A stretch of 64,000 nt of DNA from Sedimentibacter hydroxybenzoicus DSM 7310 (GTDB taxonomy: Bacteria; Bacillota; Clostridia; Tissierellales; Sedimentibacteraceae): positions 124,001-188,000 of the forward strand of contig NZ_JACBNQ010000002.1 in assembly GCF_013403245.1 (NCBI RefSeq). The letters run 5' to 3'. The notes beneath the pieces were generated by a model. That model had not been told where the DNA came from, ran no database searches, and saw only the letters and a program-made list of their open reading frames with translations. Shown piece by piece: positions 7,882 through 16,658 of the stretch. Position 1 is the first letter of the stretch, and each line of letters opens with the position of its first letter. The translations under genes and the position numbers were made by a program.

Positions 7882-9708
7882 ATGCCATCCCAAGTCTATA
7901 TTTTAATTGCAGCGGCCGCCGTGATGTTTTGTGTCATCGGCGGCCTTTCTCTTTTGGCCCATTATTACACCCTCAATGGAATCAAATCCCGCACGGTGGG
8001 TGACGGCCAGCACGGTACCGCGCGGTTCGCCTCAAAGCAGGAAATCAAAAATACCTATCAGCACATCCCCTTTCAGCCGGAGCTGTGGAGGAAAAGGCAA
8101 AGCCTCCCTGCTAAAACCGAGCAGGGAATCATTCTCGGCAGCACAGGTGCAAAAAATAACGTCACGGCGCTGGTGGATACCGATGATGTCCACTGCCTTA
8201 TGGTTGGCGCCTCCGGCGTAGGGAAAACAGCATTCTTCCTGTACCCCAACTTGGAATACGCCTGTGCCACCGGGATGAGTTTTTTGTCGACCGACACCAA
8301 GGGCGACCTGTACAGAAACTATGGCGCCATCGCCCGTGACTACTACGGCTATCATGTAGCGGTCATCGACCTCAGAAACCCTACCCGCTCGGACGGCAAC
8401 AATATGCTCCATCTGGTCAACACCTATATGGACCAATACCTTGCCGATGAAAACAACCTTGTGGCAAAGGCAAAAGCAGAGAAATATGCCAAGCTCATCT
8501 CCAAAACCATCATCAACGCTAGCGGCGAGAATTATGGGCAAAATCAGTTTTTCTACGATGCCGCCGAAGGACTCCTGTCCTCGGTGATTCTGCTGATTGC
8601 CGAGTATCTTCCTCCCACTGAGGCAGATGGAAAAAAGGTGGACTGCCGTCATATCATCAGTGTGTTCAAATTGGTGCAGGACTTGCTGGCGCCCAGCAAG
8701 GTAAAGGGTAAAAGTCAGTTCCAGCTCCTCATGGATAAGCTGCCCTCCGACCACAAGGCCCGCTGGTTTGCGGGAGCAGCTCTCAATTCCGCGGAACAGG
8801 CCATGGCATCGGTGCTCTCCACCGTGCTATCCCGTTTAAATGCCTTTCTCGACTCAGAAATGGAGCAGATTCTGTGTTTTGAAACAGCCATCGATGCGGA
8901 GAAATTCTGTAATGAAAAATCCGCACTGTTTATTGTACTGCCGGAAGAAGATAACACAAAATATTTCATGGTGTCGCTGCTCATCCAGCAGCTCTACAGG
9001 GAGATTCTTTCGGTGGCCGATGAGATGGGAGGAAAGCTCAAAAACCGTGCGGTGTTCTTCATGGATGAGATCGGAACGATACCGCCCATCCAGTCGCTGG
9101 AACTCATGTTCAGCGCCTCCCGCTCGCGTTCGCTGCTTCTGGTACCCGTGGTGCAGAGCATATCGGGCCAACTGGTAAAGAACTACGACAAGGAAGGCTC
9201 AGAAATAATTATAGATAACTGTCAGGACGTCATCTTCGGTGGCTTCGCCCCGAACAGTCAGACGGCCGAGGTGCTGAGTAAGGCGCTGGGCAGCCGCACC
9301 GTCTTGAGCGGCAGCGTGAGCCGTGGAAAGAACGATCCATCGCAATCGCTGCAGATGATGGAGCGTCCCCTCATGACACCGGATGAGCTTAAATCCATTC
9401 CCAAGGGCAACTTTGTTGTCATGAAAACCGGCACCCATCCCATGCGGACAAAGCTGCGGCTGTTCCTTGATTGGGGCATCCGTTTCGGAGCACCTTATAC
9501 CGTGGAGGAAAAGGCACACCGAAAAGTAGTCTATGCTGATAAGCAGACGCTGGAGGAAAACATCGTCCGCAAGCACATGGCCTGCATAATGGTGGACGAA
9601 GAAACCGGAGAAATATTGGAGCCGCCAGCAGGAACAGGAACCCTTCATACGCCGGTAGCCGAACCATCTGAAAATACCATGCGCCGCCGTAATGTACTCA
9701 AAACGTAA
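7882..9708 (+). CDS. VirD4/TraG-type conjugative coupling ATPase
   Basis: A 608-residue type IV coupling protein that links the relaxosome to the conjugation channel and pumps DNA. One N-terminal membrane helix (about residues 5-30) is followed by the P-loop GASGVGKT at residues 109-116 and Walker B FFMDEIG at about 392-398. The segments STDTKGDLYRNY and SRSLLLVPVVQS are typical of the TraG/VirD4 family. An AAGGAGGA ribosome site precedes ATG 7882. Length is normal. Together with the relaxase it gives a complete DNA-processing half; the mating-channel genes (VirB4, VirB6) are not in the window and probably lie to the left. Confidence 0.93.
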   Translation: MPSQVYILIAAAAVMFCVIGGLSLLAHYYTLNGIKSRTVGDGQHGTARFASKQEIKNTYQHIPFQPELWRKRQSLPAKTEQGIILGSTGAKNNVTALVDTDDVHCLMVGASGVGKTAFFLYPNLEYACATGMSFLSTDTKGDLYRNYGAIARDYYGYHVAVIDLRNPTRSDGNNMLHLVNTYMDQYLADENNLVAKAKAEKYAKLISKTIINASGENYGQNQFFYDAAEGLLSSVILLIAEYLPPTEADGKKVDCRHIISVFKLVQDLLAPSKVKGKSQFQLLMDKLPSDHKARWFAGAALNSAEQAMASVLSTVLSRLNAFLDSEMEQILCFETAIDAEKFCNEKSALFIVLPEEDNTKYFMVSLLIQQLYREILSVADEMGGKLKNRAVFFMDEIGTIPPIQSLELMFSASRSRSLLLVPVVQSISGQLVKNYDKEGSEIIIDNCQDVIFGGFAPNSQTAEVLSKALGSRTVLSGSVSRGKNDPSQSLQMMERPLMTPDELKSIPKGNFVVMKTGTHPMRTKLRLFLDWGIRFGAPYTVEEKAHRKVVYADKQTLEENIVRKHMACIMVDEETGEILEPPAGTGTLHTPVAEPSENTMRRRNVLKT

Positions 9709-9719
9709 AGGAGGTTTCC

Positions 9720-9986
9720 ATGAGTTACTTCAACCACATTTATACCGCCTCGCCTGATGAGCTTCCCCATCGGGCGAGGGCTGTTTATATATATCTTTGT
9801 GACCGGGCAGGCAAAGGATCGGACTGCTGGCCTGCGGTAAAAACGATTGCCTCCGACTTGCAGCTCTCCCGAAGCACCGTCAAGCGTGCCCTGCATGATC
9901 TTGTCAAAGCGGGGCTCATTGAAAAGGAACCGCGCTATCGGGAGAATGGGAGCAATACCAGCAACAGGCTGATCTTAAGGAAATAG
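9720..9986 (+). CDS. Winged-helix DNA-binding protein
   Basis: An 88-residue protein with one winged-helix domain. The segment WPAVKTIASDLQLSRSTVKR (about residues 38-57) is a clear helix-turn-helix, followed by ALHDLVKAGLIEKE, the third helix and wing. This HTH_36-type domain is frequent in replication initiators and in ICE regulators. ATG 9720 sits 11 bases after the coupling protein stop with an AAAGGAGG site, so it ends the transfer operon; a strong terminator follows. Role: likely operon regulator (inference). Confidence 0.78.
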   Translation: MSYFNHIYTASPDELPHRARAVYIYLCDRAGKGSDCWPAVKTIASDLQLSRSTVKRALHDLVKAGLIEKEPRYRENGSNTSNRLILRK

Positions 9987-9995
9987 CTGTAATAG

Positions 9996-10040
9996 AAAAA
10001 TAGCAGTCTTTCCACCAAGGGGAACGACTGCTATTTTTCT
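9996..10040 (+). terminator. Rho-independent terminator of the transfer operon
   Basis: Perfect 13-base arms AAAAATAGCAGTC (9996-10008) and GACTGCTATTTTT (10026-10038) surround a 17-base loop. It begins 10 bases after the winged-helix gene stop. A/T tracts on both sides would let it act in either direction. Confidence 0.85.
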
Positions 10041-10377
10041 GAACCCAGGTGTGGTTCATCATGAACCTACCAGAATCTCTCACTCTAAGAAAGGCTTATC
10101 ACAGAAAAAGAACAAACTGTATCTTGGGATGCCTTAAGGTAGAATGGCAACGAAAGAGGTAGGTATGGTTCGTAGGGTTACCAGCTTGTTTAGTATAGAA
10201 GGCAGGGAATTAAATTAATTGTGGACAGACTCAATCAAAATATTCCAATACATAAACAAGAGTAATACTACTCAATATAACACAAAACAACAAATATCAA
10301 TTGTCCTTTTGATATTATTATGTTACAATTAATCCATTAGGATATTTGTGCGAATTTATCAAAGTGAGGTGGCATCT
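10041..10377 (+). promoter_or_regulatory. Intergenic region with promoter and inverted-repeat operator
   Basis: This gap separates transfer genes from cargo. A promoter is at its right end: -35 TTGTCC (10301-10306), 17-base spacer, -10 TACAAT (10324-10329). The inverted repeat AATATCA/TGATATT (10293-10299 and 10310-10316) covers the -35 box and would suit an operator for the HTH protein encoded just downstream. The rest (10041-10290) shows no gene I can support and is more A/T-rich than its surroundings. Confidence 0.55.
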
Positions 10378-10587
10378 ATGCCTGAAACAATACATAACGA
10401 CAGATGGATATCCCTGCAAGAAGTTTGCGATTATCTTGGCGTGAAGCGCCATACTATTATGCGATGGATTGATCAGCGCGGTATGCCCGCATCCAAGGTG
10501 GGAAAGCTCTGGCGTTTCAAAACCGCTGATATAGACGAATGGGTTAAAAAAGGCGGAGCCTCCGATGAGCGGGAGGTTATCAAATGA
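10378..10587 (+). CDS. Excisionase-family (MerR-like) HTH protein
   Basis: A 69-residue protein with a complete excisionase/HTH_17 domain: WISLQEVCDYLGVKRHTIMRWI, then MPASKVGKLWRFKTADIDEWV. I start at ATG 10378 with GAGGTGG 7 bases upstream; GTG 10348 is possible but poorly placed. It overlaps the next gene by the ATGA arrangement, so the two are translationally coupled. Because it heads the cargo operon and is coupled to a LuxR-type regulator, I read it as a local transcription factor rather than a recombination directionality factor; that is inference. Confidence 0.8.
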   Translation: MPETIHNDRWISLQEVCDYLGVKRHTIMRWIDQRGMPASKVGKLWRFKTADIDEWVKKGGASDEREVIK

Positions 10588-11996
10588 ACGGACTTAAATC
10601 TTTCAATGCCCGCAGGCTTTCTGTTGCCGGATTTTCATTTCTCTTTGCCTATATTCTGTCGTTTCAGTTTGAGGGGCAGGTGCTGTACAGCCTGCTGGAT
10701 TTGCGTGGAACAGACGCCGACCGTTACATACTGGCTGCAATTATCGCACATTTTGCGGGGCTTTTTACCTGCGGTCTGTTTGTCAAATCACAAGCGGCCG
10801 CCAGAAGCATGATGCTCGGCGGCATGGGCTTATGCTTAGCCGCTTCTGTTCCCTTCTTTTTTGCTCCCTCCTCTCTATGGTTGAGCGGACTGATTGTCAG
10901 CGGATACTTTAGTGGCTGCGCAGTGGCGGCATGGGGATTTTTTCTCAGGGCCTTTACGCCCAAGAACGAGCGCATTAAATCCTGCGCCGATGTTCTGATT
11001 TATTCCAATCTGCTGATGATTGCAGTTAACGTGTTTGCCATGAACCGGTCGCCGTTTATCGGGCTAAGCCTCTCGATGCTTTGTCTTGTAATCGGTATAG
11101 CCTTCATCTGGATGCTGCCGTTGGGGCAGGAGAATGAGCAGAACAAAACATTTAAAAACAAGACGCATGGCGGCATTAAAAACCAACTGATATTGCTGTG
11201 TTTTTTTGTCTTTATCATCACAATTAATTCTGGACTGATGTATCAGGTCATCAATCCTGCTTTTGAGCATCTGACGGGATTGGTGAGCTGGTATTGGGCC
11301 GTGCCTTATATCGTAGCGCTTGTTATTATGCGCAACTTACCTATGAAAGCAAAGCGTTCCAGAATTTTGTATATTGGAATGGCAATGATTATAGGAGCGT
11401 TCATCAGCTTTATGTTGTTAGGGCGAAATACCTCCGACTATTTGACTGTGGATACGCTGATGCTCGGTGCTTGCGGTATTTTTGATCTGTTTTGGTGGAG
11501 CATCCTTGGAGAAATGCTGGATTATAGCGACAATCCCGCACAAACCTTTGGCATTGGGCTTTCCGCCAATGTATTCGGCATCCTTTGCGGAGGCGTCTTG
11601 GGGATGGCTGTGACATCTATGGGGCTTCCCGGTGCGGAGGTGGCGGTGATTGCCCTGACAGTGGTGTGCGTTACGCTGGTTATGCTACCGCCGCTGAACA
11701 ACCAGCTTGTTTTACTGCTGAAAAGCCATGCTTATCTTGCTGCTTATGACAATATGAGCCAGTCACAGCAAACGGACATTGTTCGTCAAACTAAAACTCT
11801 TGATCCGCTGACTGTCCGGGAGCAGGAGGTATTGCAGCTAATCCTTTCAGGCAAATCCAACCGGGAAATTGCCGGGGCTTTGTTTATCAGTGAGAGTACT
11901 GTAAAAACACATGCAAGGAACATTTTTTCAAAATATGATGTAGGTAGTCGGGCAGAACTCATAAGCACCCTGCTGAAGAATCAAACGATTGAATGA
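10584..11996 (+). CDS. LuxR-type regulator with 12-helix membrane sensor domain
   Basis: A 470-residue protein. Residues about 10-395 hold some ten to twelve hydrophobic segments arranged like a major-facilitator transporter. Residues about 405-465 form a LuxR/GerE DNA-binding domain: LTVREQEVLQLILSGKSNREIA, then SESTVKTHARNIFSKYDV. Membrane-bound LuxR proteins of this build are best known from Coriobacteriia and some Clostridia, where ligands are mostly unknown. It is coupled to the HTH gene (ATGA) and ends in a strong terminator, so this two-gene unit could control the cargo block that follows. Confidence 0.88.
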   Translation: MNGLKSFNARRLSVAGFSFLFAYILSFQFEGQVLYSLLDLRGTDADRYILAAIIAHFAGLFTCGLFVKSQAAARSMMLGGMGLCLAASVPFFFAPSSLWLSGLIVSGYFSGCAVAAWGFFLRAFTPKNERIKSCADVLIYSNLLMIAVNVFAMNRSPFIGLSLSMLCLVIGIAFIWMLPLGQENEQNKTFKNKTHGGIKNQLILLCFFVFIITINSGLMYQVINPAFEHLTGLVSWYWAVPYIVALVIMRNLPMKAKRSRILYIGMAMIIGAFISFMLLGRNTSDYLTVDTLMLGACGIFDLFWWSILGEMLDYSDNPAQTFGIGLSANVFGILCGGVLGMAVTSMGLPGAEVAVIALTVVCVTLVMLPPLNNQLVLLLKSHAYLAAYDNMSQSQQTDIVRQTKTLDPLTVREQEVLQLILSGKSNREIAGALFISESTVKTHARNIFSKYDVGSRAELISTLLKNQTIE

Positions 11997-12029
11997 TACA
12001 TAAAACCACATAAATACAGGGTTTTACTG

Positions 12030-12060
12030 GCCTCTCATACTAAAGTATGAGAGGCTTTTT
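12030..12060 (+). terminator. Rho-independent terminator after the LuxR-type gene
   Basis: Arms GCCTCTCATACT (12030-12041) and AGTATGAGAGGC (12044-12055) pair perfectly around a 2-base centre and run into TTTTT. It separates the regulator pair from the structural cargo genes. Confidence 0.9.
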
Positions 12061-12138
12061 CTGCAAATTCATCCTTTCGAACGATGCTTTTTAAGGCATC
12101 TTTCCCTAAAATTTATACTGGAGGGAGGTATGGTGCAA

Positions 12139-12648
12139 ATGAAATCAATCCGCAAACGACGTAATGGATATGTCTTATTATTCGCAGCCAGTATTTGTTT
12201 GGCGGTGTGGTCCGGCATGGCATTTTCGCTGGAAGCGGCACTCGCCTTTGGAGCTATCAGCCTTATCTCTCTCCTGTTATTGTTGAGGCAGAGTCGTCTG
12301 CTCTATGACGCAACACTCATTTGGGATAATCGCATCCTCGCAGTGCCATCGGCTCTTATCTCCATACCGGGCCGCCAAATAAAAAAAGACACCGAGGAAA
12401 CTGTAGTATCTACCTTTGGTGTGTTAATTGGCAGCAGAATCTACCGATGGGGTCTCGACGGGGTACATGGCGTGCGCCTGAGCGCCGTTCAAATTGATAA
12501 GGAGCGGATGTACCTTACCTTTGGCGATAAGGATCAGACCATGCGGGTAGAGCTGCTGCACGGAATGACTCAAAAGCAGGCGGTACTGGATGCCGCACAA
12601 AAGCTGCTTCGTGAAACCGGCGTAACGGCAGACATCACCGGATGGTAA
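12139..12648 (+). CDS. Two-helix membrane protein with PH-like domain, unknown function
   Basis: A 169-residue protein with a basic N-terminus, two adjacent membrane helices (about residues 10-50) and a soluble part of alternating strands that could be a bacterial PH-like domain. I start at ATG 12139, which lies 9 bases after GGAGGT; ATG 12130 abuts the ribosome site and is unlikely. No family assignment is possible by eye. It is the first structural gene of the cargo block and is followed 41 bases later by a zinc-ribbon membrane protein. Confidence 0.6.
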   Translation: MKSIRKRRNGYVLLFAASICLAVWSGMAFSLEAALAFGAISLISLLLLLRQSRLLYDATLIWDNRILAVPSALISIPGRQIKKDTEETVVSTFGVLIGSRIYRWGLDGVHGVRLSAVQIDKERMYLTFGDKDQTMRVELLHGMTQKQAVLDAAQKLLRETGVTADITGW

Positions 12649-12689
12649 CGCGGCAAAAGCGAGTGATTAATGAAAGAGGAGTGAGTATT

Positions 12690-13640
12690 ATGGGTAAATT
12701 CTGCACAAGCTGCGGCACGGCTCTGAATGAGGGAGCGAAATTCTGTGCAAAGTGCGGAGCCAATGCTTTTCAAAGCAATGAATCTGCACAAATAAGTACG
12801 GAGACACCACCGCAGGCCGCAAAATCCGAGCAAGGAATTCCGAAAACAATGAACAGTACAAAGAAGAAGCCGCCGATAAACCGGGCTTCGGGTAATGCTC
12901 CACAGCACAGTCCGATGGGTGCGGGAAAATTCATCATTACATATATCCGCCAGTCGTTGACGGTGCTGAAAAATCCCAAACATATTCTCCCTACCGCACT
13001 GTTGGGGCTTGTCTGGCTGGTGCTTGCGCTGCTGGGTTCTTTCGGAATCAATCCGCTTCCGGTACGCATTCTCAGCTTCCTTACCTTTGCACAGGGCGGG
13101 ATGTTCGGCGGCGTATTCGGCGCTGTGGGCGGAATTTTAGGCAAGGTGGCGGTCGCTGCTTTTCTGAACGCCGCCATTGTGCCGCTGTTCCAGAAAAAAG
13201 CGCCGTTTTCGGGGATAGGCGGCGGTATCAAGGGCTTTTTCAGTGGGATTGCAGTTAAGAGCATAACTGCTGTTGCCCCGCTTTTGGGCGGAGTAGGCGC
13301 TTCTTTGCTCCTTTACGCTTTCATGAATAGCACCCAGTCACTGCAAAACAGCATGGTGGGCATTATCGCCTTTATAATGCTGCTGCAGGGCATCGGTAAG
13401 CAGGGCGGGTTTTTATGGGGGCTTGCTTTTTCGGCTGCAAACAGTCTTTCCAAGGGCAGAACGCCGTCCTACATAGGAGTCACGCGCTGTATAAGCGGCA
13501 TGACGCTGGGCTTTGCCCTTGGCGTGGCTCTATCGGCTATGGGTCTGCGCTGGTGTGCGTGGCTGGGAACGGTGCTGCTAATTGCTGCTTTGATATTCGT
13601 CATTGTCTCAAAAGGCAAAAAGGAGGTGGCTGTGGCATGA
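12690..13640 (+). CDS. Zinc-ribbon multi-pass membrane protein
   Basis: A 316-residue protein. The N-terminus FCTSCGTALNEGAKFCAKCG is a double-CxxC zinc ribbon (Cys 5, 8, 19, 22). A low-complexity linker follows (about 30-85) and then about six hydrophobic segments rich in Gly and Ala (about 105-310). The ribbon is almost the same as that of the 859-residue protein encoded at 19.4 kb, pointing to duplication or a shared partner. A ribosome site AGAGGAG precedes ATG 12690. The stop overlaps the next ATG (ATGA). Function unknown; zinc ribbons at the cytoplasmic face of membrane proteins usually mediate protein contacts. Confidence 0.72.
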   Translation: MGKFCTSCGTALNEGAKFCAKCGANAFQSNESAQISTETPPQAAKSEQGIPKTMNSTKKKPPINRASGNAPQHSPMGAGKFIITYIRQSLTVLKNPKHILPTALLGLVWLVLALLGSFGINPLPVRILSFLTFAQGGMFGGVFGAVGGILGKVAVAAFLNAAIVPLFQKKAPFSGIGGGIKGFFSGIAVKSITAVAPLLGGVGASLLLYAFMNSTQSLQNSMVGIIAFIMLLQGIGKQGGFLWGLAFSAANSLSKGRTPSYIGVTRCISGMTLGFALGVALSAMGLRWCAWLGTVLLIAALIFVIVSKGKKEVAVA

Positions 13641-15526
13641 AAAAGATAGGAAAAAAACTCTCCGCAATTTTATTCGTGGCGCTTTGTTGTGTGCTGCTTT
13701 TCCCCATAACAGCCATGGCAGAAGAAATAATCGAAGAGCCTATCGCATTGCCGGAAACTATGACAATAACAAAACAATTGTTCAGTGATTCCGGTGAATT
13801 GGAACCGGAAAAAATCACCATTAAATCCCACGAAGACGGGCGGTTCTATTTTGAATATCCTGCCAACACCGTATCGGATATGCGCGGTTATGGCGACAAC
13901 CATTCGATAACAGCATTCCACGTTGAGGGAAGGGCTAATTACAGGATAGATAAAGAAATGGAGCGCAAATTCGGTGCGACAGATAGCAGATGGATTGTAG
14001 GGAAATTTTCAGTGCCGGATGAGATTGTCTATACCGTGCTGACACCTTCGGTCTCGGAAAACTATTCCAACGTCAGTAAATTTAGAATGGTTCCTTATGA
14101 AGGCTCTCTTGAGACAACGAGCTATGACGATGAGGAATTGGAGCATCATATTTTATTCAAACTAAAATTTCATTGTACCAGAACCGAGACAATTTACGAT
14201 GTGGAGGGGGGGAGCACAACAAATGAACATTCATACGACGACGAATGGACTTTTGATATGGAGACAGTTGGATTTTCCGACCCATATCCAATAGAGGATA
14301 CCGACTCTACACAAAACGCAGGAGCTAAGGGAAAGTGGGAATATTACAAACCGGAGGACGGAGGCTGGGGCTTCCGATATAATTTTGGTGGCAATAGCGC
14401 AAAAGACGCCGACCATGCCGGACCGTTGGCCACCATTACCATCAGCATTCTTGCGATTTTGCTGTCCATTCTGTTTGGGAATACGGGCGGCTTCATCCCG
14501 ACTGTGCCCGTGGGGACAGGCGGCGCACCCGCTCCCGTACCTTCGGGCAGCGGTCTGAGCCGATGGCTGCGCTTTGACGGCGACGGAGATATTGAGGCAA
14601 CCGACCCTGTAAACGGGCAGAAGCGCACCTTTGTCCAAAACGGCGACGGCACCTATACCGACCCCGTCAGCGGTGCTACCTATACCCCCGAGGAGCTTTC
14701 CGAACAGCTTGAGCACCGCGCGGACAATGCCGGCACCATCCGGCAGGACGAAGCGCAGTTCAGGCAAAATATCAGCGAGGATTCTCAGCGCAACCAAGAG
14801 CGCAGTGATGAGAGCAGTCAGCTTGAGAAGGACTTGCAGCGTGAGCGGCAGGAGCGAAGCCGCAAGGAGAAGGTTGAGCGCGTTGCCACCGACCTTGGCA
14901 TGAGCGGCGCCAGCGAAAAGCAGGTTATAGATGAGCTTAAACGACGCATGGAAAGAGACGAGGATTATCGTCAGAAGATGAACGATTACGCCCAGCGGCG
15001 AGACACAGCTGTCGATATTCTCGAAGCTACCGTGGATATTGCCGATTACACGATGGCGGCAGGCGAAGCGGTAGTTCCAGGCGGAAAGACTGTGTCCGCC
15101 ACCTATAAGGGAATCAAAAACACCGTTTCAACCATGGCGGAAAAGGGCGCAAGCTGGGGCTCCTTTACAGAGGGTGCAATTAAGGGCGGCACCGAGGCCG
15201 CAACCACCGTTATGGATGCGGGTATCGGCAAGGCGGCTACAGCCTTTGGCGGTACGGTTGCGGGCGAGGTTGCCCAGGCTGTCAATGACGGCGGGGATTT
15301 GACCGACGCATTGGTAAAGGGCACAGTGAAGGGGACCTTTAACGCAGCCAGTGGCGCAGTCGGTGATGCCTACGGCGATGCCGTCGGCGGTACCTACGGC
15401 GAGATGCTTGGCAAAGACAGCACGATAAAGAAGGTGGCAGAAACCGCCGGGAAGCTTGGCGAAGTCGGCTTTGAAAAAAACGTCACAGGAACCGTTGGGG
15501 ATAACCTGAACGGAGAGAACAAATGA
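13637..15526 (+). CDS. Secreted/membrane-spanning protein with Gly/Ala-rich C-terminal domain
   Basis: A 629-residue protein, unknown family. Residues 1-31 form a signal peptide ending AMA. Residues about 32-260 are a beta-rich outer domain, residues about 265-287 a membrane helix. The inner part starts with a Gly/Pro linker and a DGDGDIEATDPVNGQ segment, then a charged coiled coil (about 365-450), then a Gly/Ala/Thr-rich stretch (about 460-629) with repeated GxxxG spacing as in membrane-inserting or pretoxin regions. ATG 13637 overlaps the preceding gene by 4 bases with AGGAGG upstream. The architecture suggests signalling or contact across the membrane; no catalytic motif is visible. Confidence 0.65.
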   Translation: MKKIGKKLSAILFVALCCVLLFPITAMAEEIIEEPIALPETMTITKQLFSDSGELEPEKITIKSHEDGRFYFEYPANTVSDMRGYGDNHSITAFHVEGRANYRIDKEMERKFGATDSRWIVGKFSVPDEIVYTVLTPSVSENYSNVSKFRMVPYEGSLETTSYDDEELEHHILFKLKFHCTRTETIYDVEGGSTTNEHSYDDEWTFDMETVGFSDPYPIEDTDSTQNAGAKGKWEYYKPEDGGWGFRYNFGGNSAKDADHAGPLATITISILAILLSILFGNTGGFIPTVPVGTGGAPAPVPSGSGLSRWLRFDGDGDIEATDPVNGQKRTFVQNGDGTYTDPVSGATYTPEELSEQLEHRADNAGTIRQDEAQFRQNISEDSQRNQERSDESSQLEKDLQRERQERSRKEKVERVATDLGMSGASEKQVIDELKRRMERDEDYRQKMNDYAQRRDTAVDILEATVDIADYTMAAGEAVVPGGKTVSATYKGIKNTVSTMAEKGASWGSFTEGAIKGGTEAATTVMDAGIGKAATAFGGTVAGEVAQAVNDGGDLTDALVKGTVKGTFNAASGAVGDAYGDAVGGTYGEMLGKDSTIKKVAETAGKLGEVGFEKNVTGTVGDNLNGENK

Positions 15527-15539
15527 TGGAGGTAGTATC

Positions 15540-16031
15540 ATGAAAAAGCTTATGGTTTTATTTCTGGTGTTTATAATGATTTTCACTCTCGCCGCCTGCG
15601 GTGAGAAAAGAGAAGGAGGATCGCAAGCACAAGGTTCTGCTCCGACTGAAGCAAGCAATGCCCCTTCCGGCGAAGAGGAAAAGGGAAAGGCCGGGCTTTC
15701 CCTCGACGATATCGCCGGGACTTATTCGATGAATACCTATTATGACGGCAAAGAACAGAAGCATACTGTCGTGTTCACAAAGAGCGGAGATAAATTGGTG
15801 GCATCCAGCGATGCTAAAGGTGAAGAACCTTTTGAATTATCCTATGATCAGGCTTCGGGAACAGCTTCATATGTTCAAAAGATTCCCCATGAAGACAGTG
15901 AAATCACAATAGATGCAAAATATACTTTTATCCTTGAGGATGGGAGTACAAAGGTAAAAGGTGAAACGACTATGTTATTTAAAGACGAAACAAAAGATGG
16001 ACCCCGGTACGAAGGATACAAGATCGACTGA
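15540..16031 (+). CDS. Small lipoprotein, lipocalin-like
   Basis: A 163-residue lipoprotein with a signal peptide and lipobox LAAC (Cys about residue 20), a Ser/Ala/Glu-rich spacer, and a domain of alternating strands beginning DDIAGTYSMNTYYDG. The pattern fits a small beta-barrel or lipocalin-like fold. Anchored outside the membrane. The N-terminal 25 residues closely resemble those of the next lipoprotein (FTLAACGEK / FTFAACGEK), so the leader regions are duplicated. GGAGG precedes ATG 15540. Confidence 0.72.
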   Translation: MKKLMVLFLVFIMIFTLAACGEKREGGSQAQGSAPTEASNAPSGEEEKGKAGLSLDDIAGTYSMNTYYDGKEQKHTVVFTKSGDKLVASSDAKGEEPFELSYDQASGTASYVQKIPHEDSEITIDAKYTFILEDGSTKVKGETTMLFKDETKDGPRYEGYKID

Positions 16032-16075
16032 CTGAAAGTTGGCTTGCTATAACAAGAATTTTAGGAGGTAATCTT

Positions 16076-16636
16076 ATGAAAAAGACATTAATTATATTTT
16101 TATCATTGGTACTTATGTTCACCTTCGCCGCTTGCGGTGAAAAGAACGGCGGTAAATCACCGTCAGAAAGCTCCGCGCCCACCGAATCGGGAAATACTCC
16201 CTCCAGTAAAGCGGGAGCGGATGAAAACAAGTATTACGGCATCGGCGAGGCGGCCGAGGTCGATGGCATTGAGATTACAATCGACAAGATCGAAATCATT
16301 GACGATATGAGCATTCTCCAGAAATATGTGGAGGGGTCCGTCTATGTCAAAGTTTATGCCACTGTAAAAAATATCTCTGATGAAATACAGTTTGCACAGG
16401 ATCCTCTGCTCTGCATCGTTCGAGACGGAGAGTACGACGCCGAGCTATCGGACAATTCGCGCAACAGTGATGTATGGAATTTTGAAACCGAAGGAATGTA
16501 TTTTGAGGAGACAATCGACCCCGGCGAAACGAATAGCGGCTGGACGGTGTTCCAATTAAAACCGGACGAAAAAGAAATCATCATGAAATATAACGTCATG
16601 TATGATACCGTTAAATTTAAGCTCCCAATAGCCTAA
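16076..16636 (+). CDS. Lipoprotein with DUF4352-like domain
   Basis: A 186-residue lipoprotein with lipobox FAAC and a domain at about 55-185 resembling DUF4352 (immunoglobulin-like beta sandwich): GEAAEVDGIEITIDKIE, then VYVKVYATVKNISDE, then TNSGWTVFQLKPDEKEI. Such domains occur on Firmicute cell-surface lipoproteins of unknown ligand. AGGAGG lies upstream of ATG 16076. It is the second of three successive lipoprotein genes. Confidence 0.72.
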   Translation: MKKTLIIFLSLVLMFTFAACGEKNGGKSPSESSAPTESGNTPSSKAGADENKYYGIGEAAEVDGIEITIDKIEIIDDMSILQKYVEGSVYVKVYATVKNISDEIQFAQDPLLCIVRDGEYDAELSDNSRNSDVWNFETEGMYFEETIDPGETNSGWTVFQLKPDEKEIIMKYNVMYDTVKFKLPIA

Positions 16637-16658
16637 GCGTGCGAAAGGAGATATCGTT

